Origin: Lentisphaera araneosa HTCC2155
GTDB lineage: Bacteria > Verrucomicrobiota > Lentisphaeria > Lentisphaerales > Lentisphaeraceae
Length of the DNA: 64,000 nt
Direction: 5' to 3'
Assembly: GCF_000170755.1 (NCBI RefSeq)
Contig: NZ_ABCK01000020.1
Location: 1-64,000 of the forward strand
Both the position numbers and the translations under genes were made by a program. Positions 28,930 to 37,940 of the stretch are shown in pieces (position 1 is the stretch's first letter; each line of letters starts with the position of its first letter). The notes below the pieces were generated by a model, which saw only the letters and a list, made by a program, of their open reading frames with translations, had not been told where the DNA came from and did no database searches.

Positions 28930-29870
28930 TCTAAGCTATTATATGGCTTCAGAGTGCTAAAGGAACGCCATAGAGTTTAATTAATAGGTGATAATGAGTT
29001 AAATAAAAATCATCTCTCGCGAAGGCGCCAAGAACCTAAGTTTTTTATCTGAGTTAATCTGATAGTTCTGTGGGCAGTTATTTAAGCTCTCTGGAAATAT
29101 AAGTAAAGTGTTTTACAACTTGGCGTCTTCGCGTCTTGGCGAGAAATACAATCACACAAAGAATCCATTGGGCAATTATGCATAGGTGATGATGAGTTAA
29201 ATAAAAATTAGCTCTCGCGAAGGCGCCAAGAAACTAAGTTTTTTATCTGAGTTAATCTGATAGTTCTGTGGGCAGTTATTTAAGCTCTCTGGAAATATAA
29301 GTAAAGTGTTTTACAACTTGGCGTCTTCGCGTCTTGGCGAGAAATACAGCCACACAAAGAATCCATTGGGCAATTATGCATAGGTGATGATGAGTTAAAT
29401 AAAATCATCTCTCGCGAAGGCGCCAAGAACCTAAGTTTTTTATCTGAGTTAATCTGATAGTTCTGTGGGCAGTTATTTAAGCTCTCTTAAATATAAGTAA
29501 AGTGTTTTACAACTTGGCGTCTTCGCGTCTTGGCGAGAAATACAATCACACAAAGAATCAAATGGGTAATAATTCAGAGCTCATCTCATGAGTTAAATAA
29601 AATCATCTCTCGCGAAGGCGCCAAGAACCTAAGTTTTTTATCTGAGTTAATCTGATAGTTCTGTGGGCAGTTATTTAAGCTCTCTTAAATATAAGTAAAG
29701 TGTTTTACAACTTGGCGTCTTCGCGTCTTGGCGAGAAATACAGCCACACAAAAAATCCATTGGGCAATTATGCATAGGTGATGATGAGTATACTTTTAAT
29801 GTTCATCACGTGGAGGCGCTGTGATGCCGTTTTTTTTGTTCAGAGTGCTAAAGGAATGGTGTAAGCGAAG
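28930..29870. repeat. Right repeat array, four tandem ~198-bp units plus edge element
   Basis: Units whose CTCTCGCGAAGGCGCCAAG heads start at 29014, 29212, 29409 and 29607, giving a period of 197-198 bases. Each ends in CTTGGCGTCTTCGCGTCTTG followed by AATACA and CACACAAAGAATC. The array opens with GAGTGCTAAAGGAACGCCATAG and closes with a GTATACTTTTAAT...GGAGGCGCTGTGATGCCG block, also present near 591-665. The same families in the same orientation form the left array at 1-1320. No gene is visible between 28867 and the tRNA. Confidence 0.85.
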
Positions 29871-29924
29871 AGAGCTTAAACTTAGGTTGAATGTAGGGAG
29901 CCAATGCCTTTTATACTTATGAGC

Positions 29925-29957
29925 AAAAAAAAGCTGAAGTAAAAACTTCAGCTTTTT
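29925..29957 (-). terminator. Terminator hairpin downstream of tRNA-Ser
   Basis: GCTGAAGT and ACTTCAGC pair over AAAA, with A-runs on the left and T-runs on the right, so it can work in both directions. On the minus strand it follows the tRNA-Ser gene by about ten bases. Confidence 0.8.
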
Positions 29958-29965
29958 CAAAAGTG

Positions 29966-30055
29966 TGGCGGAGAGAGAGAGATTCGAACTCTCGGTACCC
30001 TTGCGAGTACACATCCTTAGCAGGGACGCGCTTTCAACCACTCAGCCACCTCTCC
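29966..30055 (-). tRNA. tRNA-Ser (anticodon GCT)
   Basis: Read on the minus strand it gives a class II tRNA of 90 bases with CCA encoded. Acceptor GGAGAGG pairs with TCTCTCC (one G-T), then discriminator G. The anticodon stem-loop is CGTCC-CTGCTAA-GGATG, giving anticodon GCT for AGC/AGT codons. A long variable arm (GTACTCGCAAGGGTAC region) and T arm GAGAG-TTCGAAT-CTCTC complete the serine pattern. Confidence 0.95.
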
Positions 30056-30166
30056 GCTTTTTGGTTGTGCGTGCATATAATAGAGCGGGGACTTTGTACG
30101 TCAAGCACGGCTTTTGCGATTCTTTTACTTTTCTTGAAAGATTATTGAGCTCGGATGTATTTAAGG

Positions 30167-31471
30167 CTACTTTGAGTATTGGTATTTAAATTCCGCAACA
30201 GGACCCTTGATATTTTTTGAGTTGCTTGAACGAATGTAAACACTATGTGTACCGACTTTGATTGGAGTGCTGAGTTTGTTATTTGTGAGGGCTTTAAAGT
30301 TGATACCATCGCTGCAGGCTTCAAAGTGTCTATGGAAGGGGGTGTTGGTATTGAGCTCGAAGCTAATGAATTTATCATTGATAGCTGTGATCTTGAATGA
30401 ACTCTGGTTTTGTCTTGCGTAGAGGTCTTGTGGCCAAGGGGTGAGTAGCGGAGGTAGGGAAACAAAGTCAAATTTTAGGTTTCTCTCTTCTGCGAGCATC
30501 GCAGAATGTTTCCAGTAAGCAATGACGTAGGAAGTGCCGCCTTTATTTTCTTCGAGGTGATTCATTTTGAGGTCGATAACAAAATTTTCATAGGCTTTTA
30601 ATATAGTATTGCGTTGATCACCAGAAATAGTGGATTGATCAAGGCTGTTTAGCACTGTGATCTCTTTCTTGCTTTCATCTGTTTCTAGAAGTTTGTAGAC
30701 TTCGTAGGCATTTAGGTAAGTTTCGTCTTGTTTAAAAATACATTGATAAAAGGGGTCGAGGATGATCCATTTATTTAAGCTGTTAGAATAAACTTCCATG
30801 GAGAAGTGGGCTTTGAGCCAAAGGTAGCGAGTGTTGTAACCAAGGCCAGTTAGAGATTGAGCGAGCACTTGAGTGTATTGGCCACAGAAGCCGCCTGTTT
30901 GTTTATTGCGGATCATGTATAGAATGCGATTCGCATTCCAAGGGGGGTAAATTTTAGGGCTGCCGGCTTGCCATTGAGCGCGAGTCCAGTTGTTTAAAAT
31001 CATGAAGCTTTCGAGTTCATTTTTATCTTTGATTAATGGCTCGAGTTTTTCAGCTTTGAGGAGGTGTTTAAGTTCGGGGTGATCGGGGTTTTGCCATGAA
31101 TACTGTAGGCGGCTTTGGTAATCTTCAGCTTTGGGCCATTTCAAAAGTGTGGCTTTTCCCTCTTTTAATGGAACAGTGAGATGTTCTGATTTCTTGTTCT
31201 TTTTGCTTTTCCCACCAATTAGATTTGAGACAAGCTCAGTGTAAGAGGGAATGGCGTCGCTTCCTAGGTCTTCTTCGATTCCGTAGACGAGGACCCCTCC
31301 CTCAGTGTGTTTTAGGGTGAGCTTGTTAGTTTCGCCAGTCATTTGATCTTCGGTGACAATCGAGATTTGTTGGTTTGGTGGCATGCGCAAGCGAGCTAGG
31401 TTATCTGGGGCAGTTTCTTCTTTGCAGGAGAAAACGAGGAAGAGTAAAGTTAGGGTGGTGATATATTTCAT
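30167..31471 (-). CDS. Transglutaminase-like domain lipoprotein
   Basis: The N terminus is a lipoprotein signal (FLVFSC, lipidated cysteine at 16). The middle has the papain-like transglutaminase triad: C196 in GGFCGQYTQ, H222 in KAHFSMEVY and D239 in WIILDPFY, in the right order and spacing. Such bacterial domains may be peptidases, amidases or cross-linking enzymes; the substrate is unknown. The C-terminal 90 residues look like a beta-sandwich, probably for substrate or wall binding. It follows xerD by 3 bases on the same strand, so it is probably co-transcribed with tolB-like and xerD genes. Confidence 0.75.
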   Translation of the reverse strand: MKYITTLTLLFLVFSCKEETAPDNLARLRMPPNQQISIVTEDQMTGETNKLTLKHTEGGVLVYGIEEDLGSDAIPSYTELVSNLIGGKSKKNKKSEHLTVPLKEGKATLLKWPKAEDYQSRLQYSWQNPDHPELKHLLKAEKLEPLIKDKNELESFMILNNWTRAQWQAGSPKIYPPWNANRILYMIRNKQTGGFCGQYTQVLAQSLTGLGYNTRYLWLKAHFSMEVYSNSLNKWIILDPFYQCIFKQDETYLNAYEVYKLLETDESKKEITVLNSLDQSTISGDQRNTILKAYENFVIDLKMNHLEENKGGTSYVIAYWKHSAMLAEERNLKFDFVSLPPLLTPWPQDLYARQNQSSFKITAINDKFISFELNTNTPFHRHFEACSDGINFKALTNNKLSTPIKVGTHSVYIRSSNSKNIKGPVAEFKYQYSK

Positions 31472-31474
31472 AAG

Positions 31475-32353
31475 TTAAGCTCTGGGGAAGAATTTTTGAT
31501 GAATGTTTTGAAGTCGAGTTTTCTCAACGTGTGTGTAGATCTCTGTGGTTGCGATATCTGCATGACCTAACAATTCTTGGATGATTCTCAGGTCGGCGTT
31601 ATTGCTAAGTAGATGACTCGCAAAGGAGTGCCTAAGGACGTGGGGATGAAGGTTTTTGTTGATTTCCGCTTTTATGGCGGCTTCCTTAAGGAATTGCCAA
31701 ACTCGAGAGCGTGTTAAAGGTCGCCCGTTGTTAGAGACGATTAGTTCAGGGGGGTTATTTTTTTTACATAGCTGCGGACGGATATTCTTTATGTATTGAC
31801 GACTCATTGAAGCTACTTGTGTTCCAAAGGGGACCGAGCGTTCTTTGGAGCCCTTACCTTTGACGCGCAGGAAGCCGCTTTCGTAGTTGAAGCTATCTGT
31901 GCGAAGTCCGCAAAGTTCGCTTATGCGAAGTCCGCAGGAATACAGTAGTTCAATGATGAATTTGTTGCGGAATTGTAGTGGGATGGCTTCGTCGTAAATA
32001 TGCAGTAGTCTCTCGATTTCTGGGAGGCTTAAATAATCGGGTAGTAATCGCGATAAGCGAGCACTCTCAAGGTGTTCGCCGACGTCTTTGGGAACTATTT
32101 TTTCTTGATATAAAAATCGAAAGAAGATTTTTAATGTTACTAAGCGTCTCGAGATGGTGCTGTCATTGAGTTCGCGATTTTTGCAATCTTCGCAATAATT
32201 GAGAAGATCGTCTTTGTTTATTGAGGGGTATTCTTTATTAAGCTTTTGCTCTTGGTAGGCCGTGAAGTCGTTTAAATCATTGATGTAAGCATCGATCGTA
32301 TTTTGACTTAAGCCTCGTTCCAAGGATAAGTAGAGCTTAAATTGCGCTAGCAT
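31475..32353 (-). CDS. xerD: Site-specific tyrosine recombinase XerD
   Basis: XerC/XerD-type recombinase that would resolve chromosome dimers at dif. The N-terminal SAM-like domain covers residues 1-90. The catalytic set is complete: R143 in CGLRISELCGL, a lysine in the KGKGSKER hairpin (165-172), H238 and R241 in HPHVLRHSFA, H264 in LLGHADI, and Y273 in TEIYTHV. The length (292 aa) and C-terminal EKTRL-type tail match XerD slightly better than XerC. Its ATG overlaps the stop of the upstream TolB-like gene (TAATG). Confidence 0.9.
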   Translation of the reverse strand: MLAQFKLYLSLERGLSQNTIDAYINDLNDFTAYQEQKLNKEYPSINKDDLLNYCEDCKNRELNDSTISRRLVTLKIFFRFLYQEKIVPKDVGEHLESARLSRLLPDYLSLPEIERLLHIYDEAIPLQFRNKFIIELLYSCGLRISELCGLRTDSFNYESGFLRVKGKGSKERSVPFGTQVASMSRQYIKNIRPQLCKKNNPPELIVSNNGRPLTRSRVWQFLKEAAIKAEINKNLHPHVLRHSFASHLLSNNADLRIIQELLGHADIATTEIYTHVEKTRLQNIHQKFFPRA

Positions 32354-33576
32354 TACTTATAAAGGTTGGACCATGAAGGAGAGCTGCAGTGCTTGAGAGT
32401 TGTGTTGATTTTGCGGCTCGTCTTATATAAGGTGTCGACAATATAAAGTTGCTTTTCTCCGCCAGTGTCGCGTGTACAAACAATATGGCGACCATCTGGA
32501 GACCAAGAGGGGGCTTCCCAGTGGCCAGCAGTCTTACTGATGATCTTTTCAGTGCCACTTGGGTTTTTTGGGTCACAGGTAGCAATGACGTACTGACGCC
32601 CCATTTTTTTAGAGTAAACTAGGAGATTGCTCGTTTTTGACCAATCAGGACTAACGCGTTCGCTGCGGTCATTGAAAAGAGGTTTTGTCGTGAGTTTGGA
32701 GGCATTCATCACATAGAGTCGAGGAGTACTGACTTTACCTGAAGATGAAACACTTGAGGAGACGTAGCAGATTTGAGCACCGCTCGGGGAGAAAACAGGG
32801 GAGCTCTCGAGGCTAGTCGTTTTTGTTAAGCGACCAGTTTTTCCGATATTATTGAGGTCCATCCAGTAGAGGTCAACTGAGTTACCTTTTGAAAGAGTCA
32901 TGACGATAGCATTGCCTTTTGGTCTAAAGGCTGCTCCAGTATTCATACCGCGGTAATGAGACAGGATGCGGTGTTTATTAGAGTTGAGGTCAGTCTGGAA
33001 GATGTTGGTTGATGCTTTACCATAGACGGTGTAGACGAGGTAGCGGTTGTCGGGAGACCATCGAGGAAGAGCTGTGATACTTTTGAAATTGGTCTTCTTT
33101 CTTAAATTATTTCCGTCTAAATCGCAGAGGTAGATTTCTTTCTTGCCGTTGACACGAGCACAGAAAGCAATTTGGCTCGTTGTTAAAGCGGGTTGAGTGA
33201 ATCGTTGGCTTTTGAAGAAACGTGTGAGCACTTGGTCGACAATGAGTGAGGCTTGCCATTGTTCGCTCACTTTCTGGAGATTGATGTCGAAGTTGCAGTT
33301 GTCTACCGTTTGATTGAGTTTGTCGAGTAAGCGGACTTGTACCTTGGGGTAACCACTGATTTTTAATTTATATTCACTTTCAGCTTTGTTTGAGCTTATG
33401 GTGAACCAATCTGAATAAATTAATTTTCTTTTTAGGTTAGTGGAGAGTTTGGGCGAGATAGAAGAAGTTTCTAGATAAAGACGAGGATTGCTGAGTTGAG
33501 CGCTTTTTGTGATATCTAGCTGTCCATAAGTAAGCATAGAGAAAAAACTAAGAAGTACTGACACGAAAACTTTCAT
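32353..33576 (-). CDS. TolB-like beta-propeller protein
   Basis: Secreted periplasmic protein with a cleavable signal (MKVFVSVLLSFFSMLTYG). Residues 20-140 form a TolB-like N-terminal domain (KLKISGYPKVQVRLLD, ADQ-like region), and 140-400 are WD40-like propeller blades with repeated WSPD boxes (WSPDNRYLVY, FSPSGAQICY, WSPDGRHIVC). TolB links outer-membrane lipoproteins with the Tol-Pal complex. No tolA, tolQ, tolR or pal gene lies next to it, so the assignment rests on sequence alone. It is first in the operon with xerD and the transglutaminase-like gene. Confidence 0.8.
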   Translation of the reverse strand: MKVFVSVLLSFFSMLTYGQLDITKSAQLSNPRLYLETSSISPKLSTNLKRKLIYSDWFTISSNKAESEYKLKISGYPKVQVRLLDKLNQTVDNCNFDINLQKVSEQWQASLIVDQVLTRFFKSQRFTQPALTTSQIAFCARVNGKKEIYLCDLDGNNLRKKTNFKSITALPRWSPDNRYLVYTVYGKASTNIFQTDLNSNKHRILSHYRGMNTGAAFRPKGNAIVMTLSKGNSVDLYWMDLNNIGKTGRLTKTTSLESSPVFSPSGAQICYVSSSVSSSGKVSTPRLYVMNASKLTTKPLFNDRSERVSPDWSKTSNLLVYSKKMGRQYVIATCDPKNPSGTEKIISKTAGHWEAPSWSPDGRHIVCTRDTGGEKQLYIVDTLYKTSRKINTTLKHCSSPSWSNLYK

Positions 33577-33699
33577 TTTTTTAAACCCTGTAAGTTGATT
33601 TGATCCGACAATGTCTAAAATTGAAGGAGATTATTAGCTATGCAATCGGAAAAATAATAAAACTAGCTTAAAGCTTGAAAAAAAGGCGACATAAAGGAT

Positions 33700-34371
33700 A
33701 TGAAAACAGAAGATCATCAGAGAGACGTATATTTTTGGGATATGGATCATACAATTATTAATAATGATTGTGATGTCTCTTGGAAGGAGTTTTTGCATTC
33801 AAAAGGTGTGGCGCCTTCTAATGCTATGGAATTGGCGGATAAATATTATCAAGACTACTTAAATAATACTTTGGATGATGCTGAATTTATGGACTTTCAG
33901 TTAGCAGAATTTAAGGGTAAGACATGGGAAGAGATGTTGGAGCTTTCTCGCTTGCATTTCACTGAAGTTGTCAAGCAGAAGATCTACCCAGAAGCGGAGG
34001 AAATGATCCGTCAGCAAATGTCTGAAGGTAAGTTGTTATGTTTGATTACAGCTACTAATTCAGTGATTGCCTATGCTCTTAAGGAATATTTTGGTTTTGA
34101 CCACATGATTGCCAGTAAACTCGAGTTAATTGAGGGTAAGTATACAGGAAAGCCTGAAGGTCAATATTGTTTGGGGCAAGGTAAAGTCGATTTGATGAAA
34201 AGTTTCTTTATTGAAAATGGCGGAAGTCTTGAGTCGGCGACTTACTATGGTGATAGCCCTGCGGACGTGGTGATTATGGAAGTTGTTGGTAATCCTTATG
34301 CAGTTAATCCTTCCCCGGTTTTGTTAAAGGCGGCACGAGTGAACGATTGGCCAATTTTGTCTTTTAAATAA
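33700..34371 (+). CDS. HAD-IB family hydrolase (SerB-like)
   Basis: Phosphatase of the haloacid dehalogenase superfamily, subfamily IB. The nucleophile motif is FWDMDHTI with D14 and D16; the motif II segment is CLITATNS near 109-116, a lysine follows in the GKVD region near 161, and YYGDSPADVVIME near 185 holds the metal-binding aspartates. The length of 223 aa fits this subfamily, which includes phosphoserine phosphatases and lipid-headgroup phosphatases. Substrate not deducible. It is transcribed divergently from the tolB-like gene. Confidence 0.85.
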   Translation: MKTEDHQRDVYFWDMDHTIINNDCDVSWKEFLHSKGVAPSNAMELADKYYQDYLNNTLDDAEFMDFQLAEFKGKTWEEMLELSRLHFTEVVKQKIYPEAEEMIRQQMSEGKLLCLITATNSVIAYALKEYFGFDHMIASKLELIEGKYTGKPEGQYCLGQGKVDLMKSFFIENGGSLESATYYGDSPADVVIMEVVGNPYAVNPSPVLLKAARVNDWPILSFK

Positions 34372-34481
34372 AGAGTTTTATTCATAGGCTTTCACGAAAA
34401 GCTTTGTGCTTTAGTGGAAAAAGCATGAGTACGCACTTAATTGTACTTGTGTAAGTTTTTTATAATCAAGCTAATATCTCT

Positions 34482-35111
34482 ATGAAAGTTTTTCTGGTCA
34501 GTATAGTATTACATATCATCGTCTTAGGTCTTATATACCTGAATGGTGGCTTTGAGCCCGTGGAGAGTTCTGAAAACAGGCGAGTTAATCCACAAGAAGT
34601 AGCTCCTGAAGTTAAAGCCAGAGAAAAATCAGTGCCGATTAAGGATTCAAAGAAACGGGTCCTTGATGAAAAAGAGAAAGAAGAGCTAATAGTCAAAACT
34701 CTAGACAATCAAAAAAAGCAATACGATCGCATGACCCCAAGTCAAAAGCATCGTAGCTTAGATCATCAGTTGGATCAGCTCGATGGTGTAGATGGAGGTA
34801 TTCTTGAAGTTGTGACCTTGGAAGTGTTGAAGTTGATGGATAGTAAAGAGCCGTCAATGGAATCTAAGGGCCTTAGTAAGAAAACAGGCTTTGATCATGA
34901 GAGTAGTTTTTTTAAGGATGTGGCTCCTTGTCCCACTGGTATCCAGGTAAGTATGGAGGATAAACATGGGAATAAGTCGTCTTACATAATAGATAAGAAA
35001 GATGTGACTGAAGACGATTTAGCATTATTAAAGCTTTATCAAAAGTCGAAAAATAATAAGGCACTAAAAATTATTCTCGATAGTTTTATTAAGCATTACC
35101 AGAATAAATAA
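34482..35111 (+). CDS. Hypothetical protein with TonB-like N-terminal anchor
   Basis: Not recognised as a whole. The first 20 residues form one membrane helix with the S-x3-H pattern of TonB and TolA anchors (S7 and H11 in VSIVLHIIVLG), which in those proteins contacts ExbB/ExbD or TolQ/TolR. A charged stretch (about 27-100) follows, rich in Lys and Glu, then a 100-residue domain I cannot name. It does not carry a recognisable TonB C-terminal domain. The neighbour on the other strand is a TolA-like lipoprotein, whose gene converges on this one across a shared terminator. Confidence 0.55.
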   Translation: MKVFLVSIVLHIIVLGLIYLNGGFEPVESSENRRVNPQEVAPEVKAREKSVPIKDSKKRVLDEKEKEELIVKTLDNQKKQYDRMTPSQKHRSLDHQLDQLDGVDGGILEVVTLEVLKLMDSKEPSMESKGLSKKTGFDHESSFFKDVAPCPTGIQVSMEDKHGNKSSYIIDKKDVTEDDLALLKLYQKSKNNKALKIILDSFIKHYQNK

Positions 35112-35114
35112 GCA

Positions 35115-35145
35115 CAAAAAAAGCCTTCCGTTTAGGAAGGCTTTG
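35115..35145 (-). terminator. Bidirectional terminator between converging genes
   Basis: AAAGCCTTCC and GGAAGGCTTT pair over a short loop. The minus strand has a longer T-run after the stem, so it serves mainly the lipoprotein gene that ends at 35166. Confidence 0.85.
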
Positions 35146-35165
35146 AAATGCAATGGGAGTGAGGT

Positions 35166-36344
35166 TTACTTCTCAGTAGCCTCAACTTCTTCTACAACTG
35201 GAGCACCTAGGATGACCTTGATTTCTTTTTGGTCGAGTTTGCCGTTTTCAGTGCAAGTTACTGGCACTGTGGAAGAGTAAATAACTTTGTCAGCTTTCTT
35301 AAGTTCTACTTCCATGTGATAGAGGTACTTTTTGTTGGCTTGTTTGTGGTGGTATTCAATAGTGTAATCACTTGCAGAAGAAAAGTTTTCCACTTTTCTA
35401 TATGATACGACTTTGGCAAGATCTTCTTTTGATTTTTTAACAAATAAAGTTGAGTTAAGCATGAGGCTTTTACCTTCTATTTTAGCTTCCTCAGCAAGGC
35501 TTGTTTGGCAAGCAATGCTGATGACGTTACGCATATTAGCAGCATTTAATGCGTCCTCAGCAGCTTTAGCCTCAGCAGCGAGTTTCTCTTCTTCCGCGAG
35601 TTTGGCATCCTCAGCAGCCTTAGCCTCAGCAGCGAGTTTCGCTTCTTCAGCGAGTTTCGCTTCTTCAGCGAGTTTTGCTTCTTCAGCAGCTTTAGAGTCT
35701 TGCTTAGCTTTATTGTCTAGGTCTAATTGGACGGCGGCAGCGGCAGCAGCGGCAGTGGCAGCAATTTTCGCTTCTGCGGCAATTCTGTCGTCTTCCTCTT
35801 TTTTAGCAGCGGCAATTCTTTCTTCTTCGGCCTTTTTCTCAGCAGCGATTCTCGCTTCCTCTTCTTCTTTAGCTTTTTGCTCTGCAAGTTCTTCTGGAGA
35901 CGGGCCTGGTTTTTTGTATTGAACATTACCGCCGCGAACGATTTTCTCTACAGTGTTAGTGCCTTGCTCATCTGTGTAGATGAGAGCGAAGTTAGCACGT
36001 TCGTGAAGGGGTATTTCTTCAACCTGCCCCTCGATATCCTGAGCAAAGTCAGTGGGACCATTATTTTCAGTATATATTAGTGTACGACCTTTGAGATCGA
36101 CAGCTTCAGCATTTGCGTAATGCTCGTTAGCGTATTCAATTTCTCCTTTAAACACTGAACGGCCATCTTTTAGGACCAAACATTCACGATCAATTCTTTC
36201 AGATTTGTATTTGTCGAGGATTTGACCGTTGTGGTACACTTGGTATTGACTCTCTTCTGAATTGCTGTCCTGTTTTGAGCTGGCACATGAAAATAAGAAG
36301 AATAAAAGGATTGAGCCAATTAGGCTTAAAGGTTTAACGTTCAT
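35166..36344 (-). CDS. Lipoprotein with alanine/glutamate/lysine-rich coiled coil (TolA-like)
   Basis: A lipoprotein signal ends at FLFSC (cysteine about 19). Residues 30-150 form a small folded domain. Residues 152-275 are a low-complexity helix of AEEAKLAEEAK-type repeats that resembles the long helix of TolA; one part runs as eight alanines. A C-terminal domain of about 115 residues holds two cysteines. It could span the periplasm as a tether. I cannot name the end domains. The repeat region creates long false frames on the opposite strand, which I disregard. Confidence 0.7.
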   Translation of the reverse strand: MNVKPLSLIGSILLFFLFSCASSKQDSNSEESQYQVYHNGQILDKYKSERIDRECLVLKDGRSVFKGEIEYANEHYANAEAVDLKGRTLIYTENNGPTDFAQDIEGQVEEIPLHERANFALIYTDEQGTNTVEKIVRGGNVQYKKPGPSPEELAEQKAKEEEEARIAAEKKAEEERIAAAKKEEDDRIAAEAKIAATAAAAAAAVQLDLDNKAKQDSKAAEEAKLAEEAKLAEEAKLAAEAKAAEDAKLAEEEKLAAEAKAAEDALNAANMRNVISIACQTSLAEEAKIEGKSLMLNSTLFVKKSKEDLAKVVSYRKVENFSSASDYTIEYHHKQANKKYLYHMEVELKKADKVIYSSTVPVTCTENGKLDQKEIKVILGAPVVEEVEATEK

Positions 36345-36651
36345 TAAAAAGGACTCCTATTGCATTATAAAGTTTTACCTAAAGTAGCCGATTAAGTGAA
36401 TTGCATGAAGTACACAAGTTGAAATAAACATAAAAAAGTAGCCATTCTTGGTCATTTTATCGTAGACTTTCTGTGTGAAGAGTCTTTTTCTCTTGAGTTA
36501 GTGCAAAATGGCGATGATATTTTTGATTCGGATTAACCAGTGTGATCGAGCATGGATTTACCTAAAAAGCTTCTGCGTATAAAAAAAACTAAAAAAATCC
36601 CCTTTTTAACTGGATTTTTCCTCAGACAACTACATTTTCTGTGACCGCAAC
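36345..36651. other. Spacer upstream of tRNA-Leu
   Basis: About 300 bases between the lipoprotein start and the tRNA with no gene. It presumably contains divergent promoters for both; nothing else stands out. Confidence 0.4.
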
Positions 36652-36732
<81 letters not shown>

Positions 36733-36736
36733 CTTT

Positions 36737-36771
36737 AAGGCCGAACTTCGAATGAAGTTCGGCCTTTTTTT
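36737..36771 (+). terminator. Terminator after tRNA-Leu
   Basis: AAGGCCGAACTTC and GAAGTTCGGCC pair almost perfectly over GAAT, followed by seven T residues, four bases after the tRNA end. Confidence 0.92.
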
Positions 36772-36875
36772 GTCTGCTTGCTTCAGTTGTTTTATAAATC
36801 CTCATGTGTATAGTTTTGGGAAAGTAATACTAATTAATTAACATAGATTAAGATTGAATCAATAGGGTGTTCTGA

Positions 36876-37940
36876 ATGATGGCTAATGATAAAACTGAAA
36901 AGAAAAAATTAGAAATTAATGTGTCTCGCCAATGGATGAATTGGATGCGAGATCAGCAATGCAGCTTTGCTTTTAGTACCTATCAGGCGGGGAAGTTATT
37001 TTTTACAGGAACCAACACAGACGGTAAGCTCGCAGTTTTTGAAAGAACTTTTAACCGTGTGATGGGCTTGTGTACAGATACGAGTGAACGCCTTTATTTA
37101 AGTTCACTTTGGCAGTTATGGCAATTTGATAATATTTTGGAAAAGGGTCAGAGTCATCAACAGAAGTATGATCGTTTTTATTTACCCACAAGGTCGTGGA
37201 CAACAGGCGATCTAGATATTCACGACATGGCTGTGGGCGATAATGGTGAACTTTACTTTATCAATTGTTTGTTTGGTTGTATTGCGACGCTTCAAGAGGG
37301 GTATAGTTTTAAGCCTTATTGGAAGCCGAAATGGTTGAGTCGTTTAGTTCCAGAGGACAGGTGCCATTTGAATGGTTTAGCAATGGTAAATGGTAAGCCT
37401 AAGTATGTAACCGCAATTTCTCAAACTGATGTCAATGAAGGTTGGCGTGAGCATCGTCGTGCTGGTGGGGTTGTCGTTGATATTGATACAGATGAAGTGG
37501 TATGTTCGGGTTTATCTATGCCCCATTCTCCTCGTTGGCACCAAGGTAAGTTATACCTACATAACTCAGGCAAGGGTGAGTTTGGTTATGTTGATTTAGA
37601 AACAAAACAATTTGTTCCGATTTGCTTTGTGCCTGGCTACTTAAGGGGACTTACTTTCACGGGTGATTATGCAGTAGCCGGTATGTCGCAACCACGCGAT
37701 AATAAATCTTTTTCTGGTTTAGAGTTGAGTGAGCGCTTAGCGGAAAAAGGAGTCAGTGCCCGCTGTGGCCTACAAGTCATTGATTTGCGCGATGGTTCCC
37801 TGCCGCATAGTTTGAATATCGATGGCTTTATCAATGAGTTGTATGATGTAGTAACTCTACCCGGCGTGCAGTCAAGTTATGCGGTGGGAACTCAAAAAGA
37901 TGAAATTCGTCGCGTCGTGCGAATGGGTGACTTTAATTAG
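36876..37940 (+). CDS. TIGR03032-type conserved protein (propeller-like)
   Basis: A 354-residue soluble protein that matches the conserved family called TIGR03032 by the pattern of its segments: SFAFSTYQAGKLFF near 30, DIHDMAV and LYFINCLFGC near 115-135, CHLNGLAM, a GLSMPHSPRW run and an LYLHNSGKGEF run near 215-235, then GYLRGL and ELYDVV near the end. The repeated short strands suggest a beta-propeller. No enzymatic role is established; members occur widely in PVC bacteria, cyanobacteria and others. Start could be the second ATG at 36879. It converges on, and overlaps by four bases, the next gene. Confidence 0.75.
   Translation: MMANDKTEKKKLEINVSRQWMNWMRDQQCSFAFSTYQAGKLFFTGTNTDGKLAVFERTFNRVMGLCTDTSERLYLSSLWQLWQFDNILEKGQSHQQKYDRFYLPTRSWTTGDLDIHDMAVGDNGELYFINCLFGCIATLQEGYSFKPYWKPKWLSRLVPEDRCHLNGLAMVNGKPKYVTAISQTDVNEGWREHRRAGGVVVDIDTDEVVCSGLSMPHSPRWHQGKLYLHNSGKGEFGYVDLETKQFVPICFVPGYLRGLTFTGDYAVAGMSQPRDNKSFSGLELSERLAEKGVSARCGLQVIDLRDGSLPHSLNIDGFINELYDVVTLPGVQSSYAVGTQKDEIRRVVRMGDFN

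Noticed and set aside
29963-30189. Plus-strand open frames over tRNA-Ser
   Set aside because: They are antisense to a well-formed tRNA gene and have no other support.
35413-35922. Alanine/serine-rich plus-strand open frame of 169 codons
   Set aside because: It is the antisense shadow of the A/E/K-rich helix in the lipoprotein gene and has no independent start signals.
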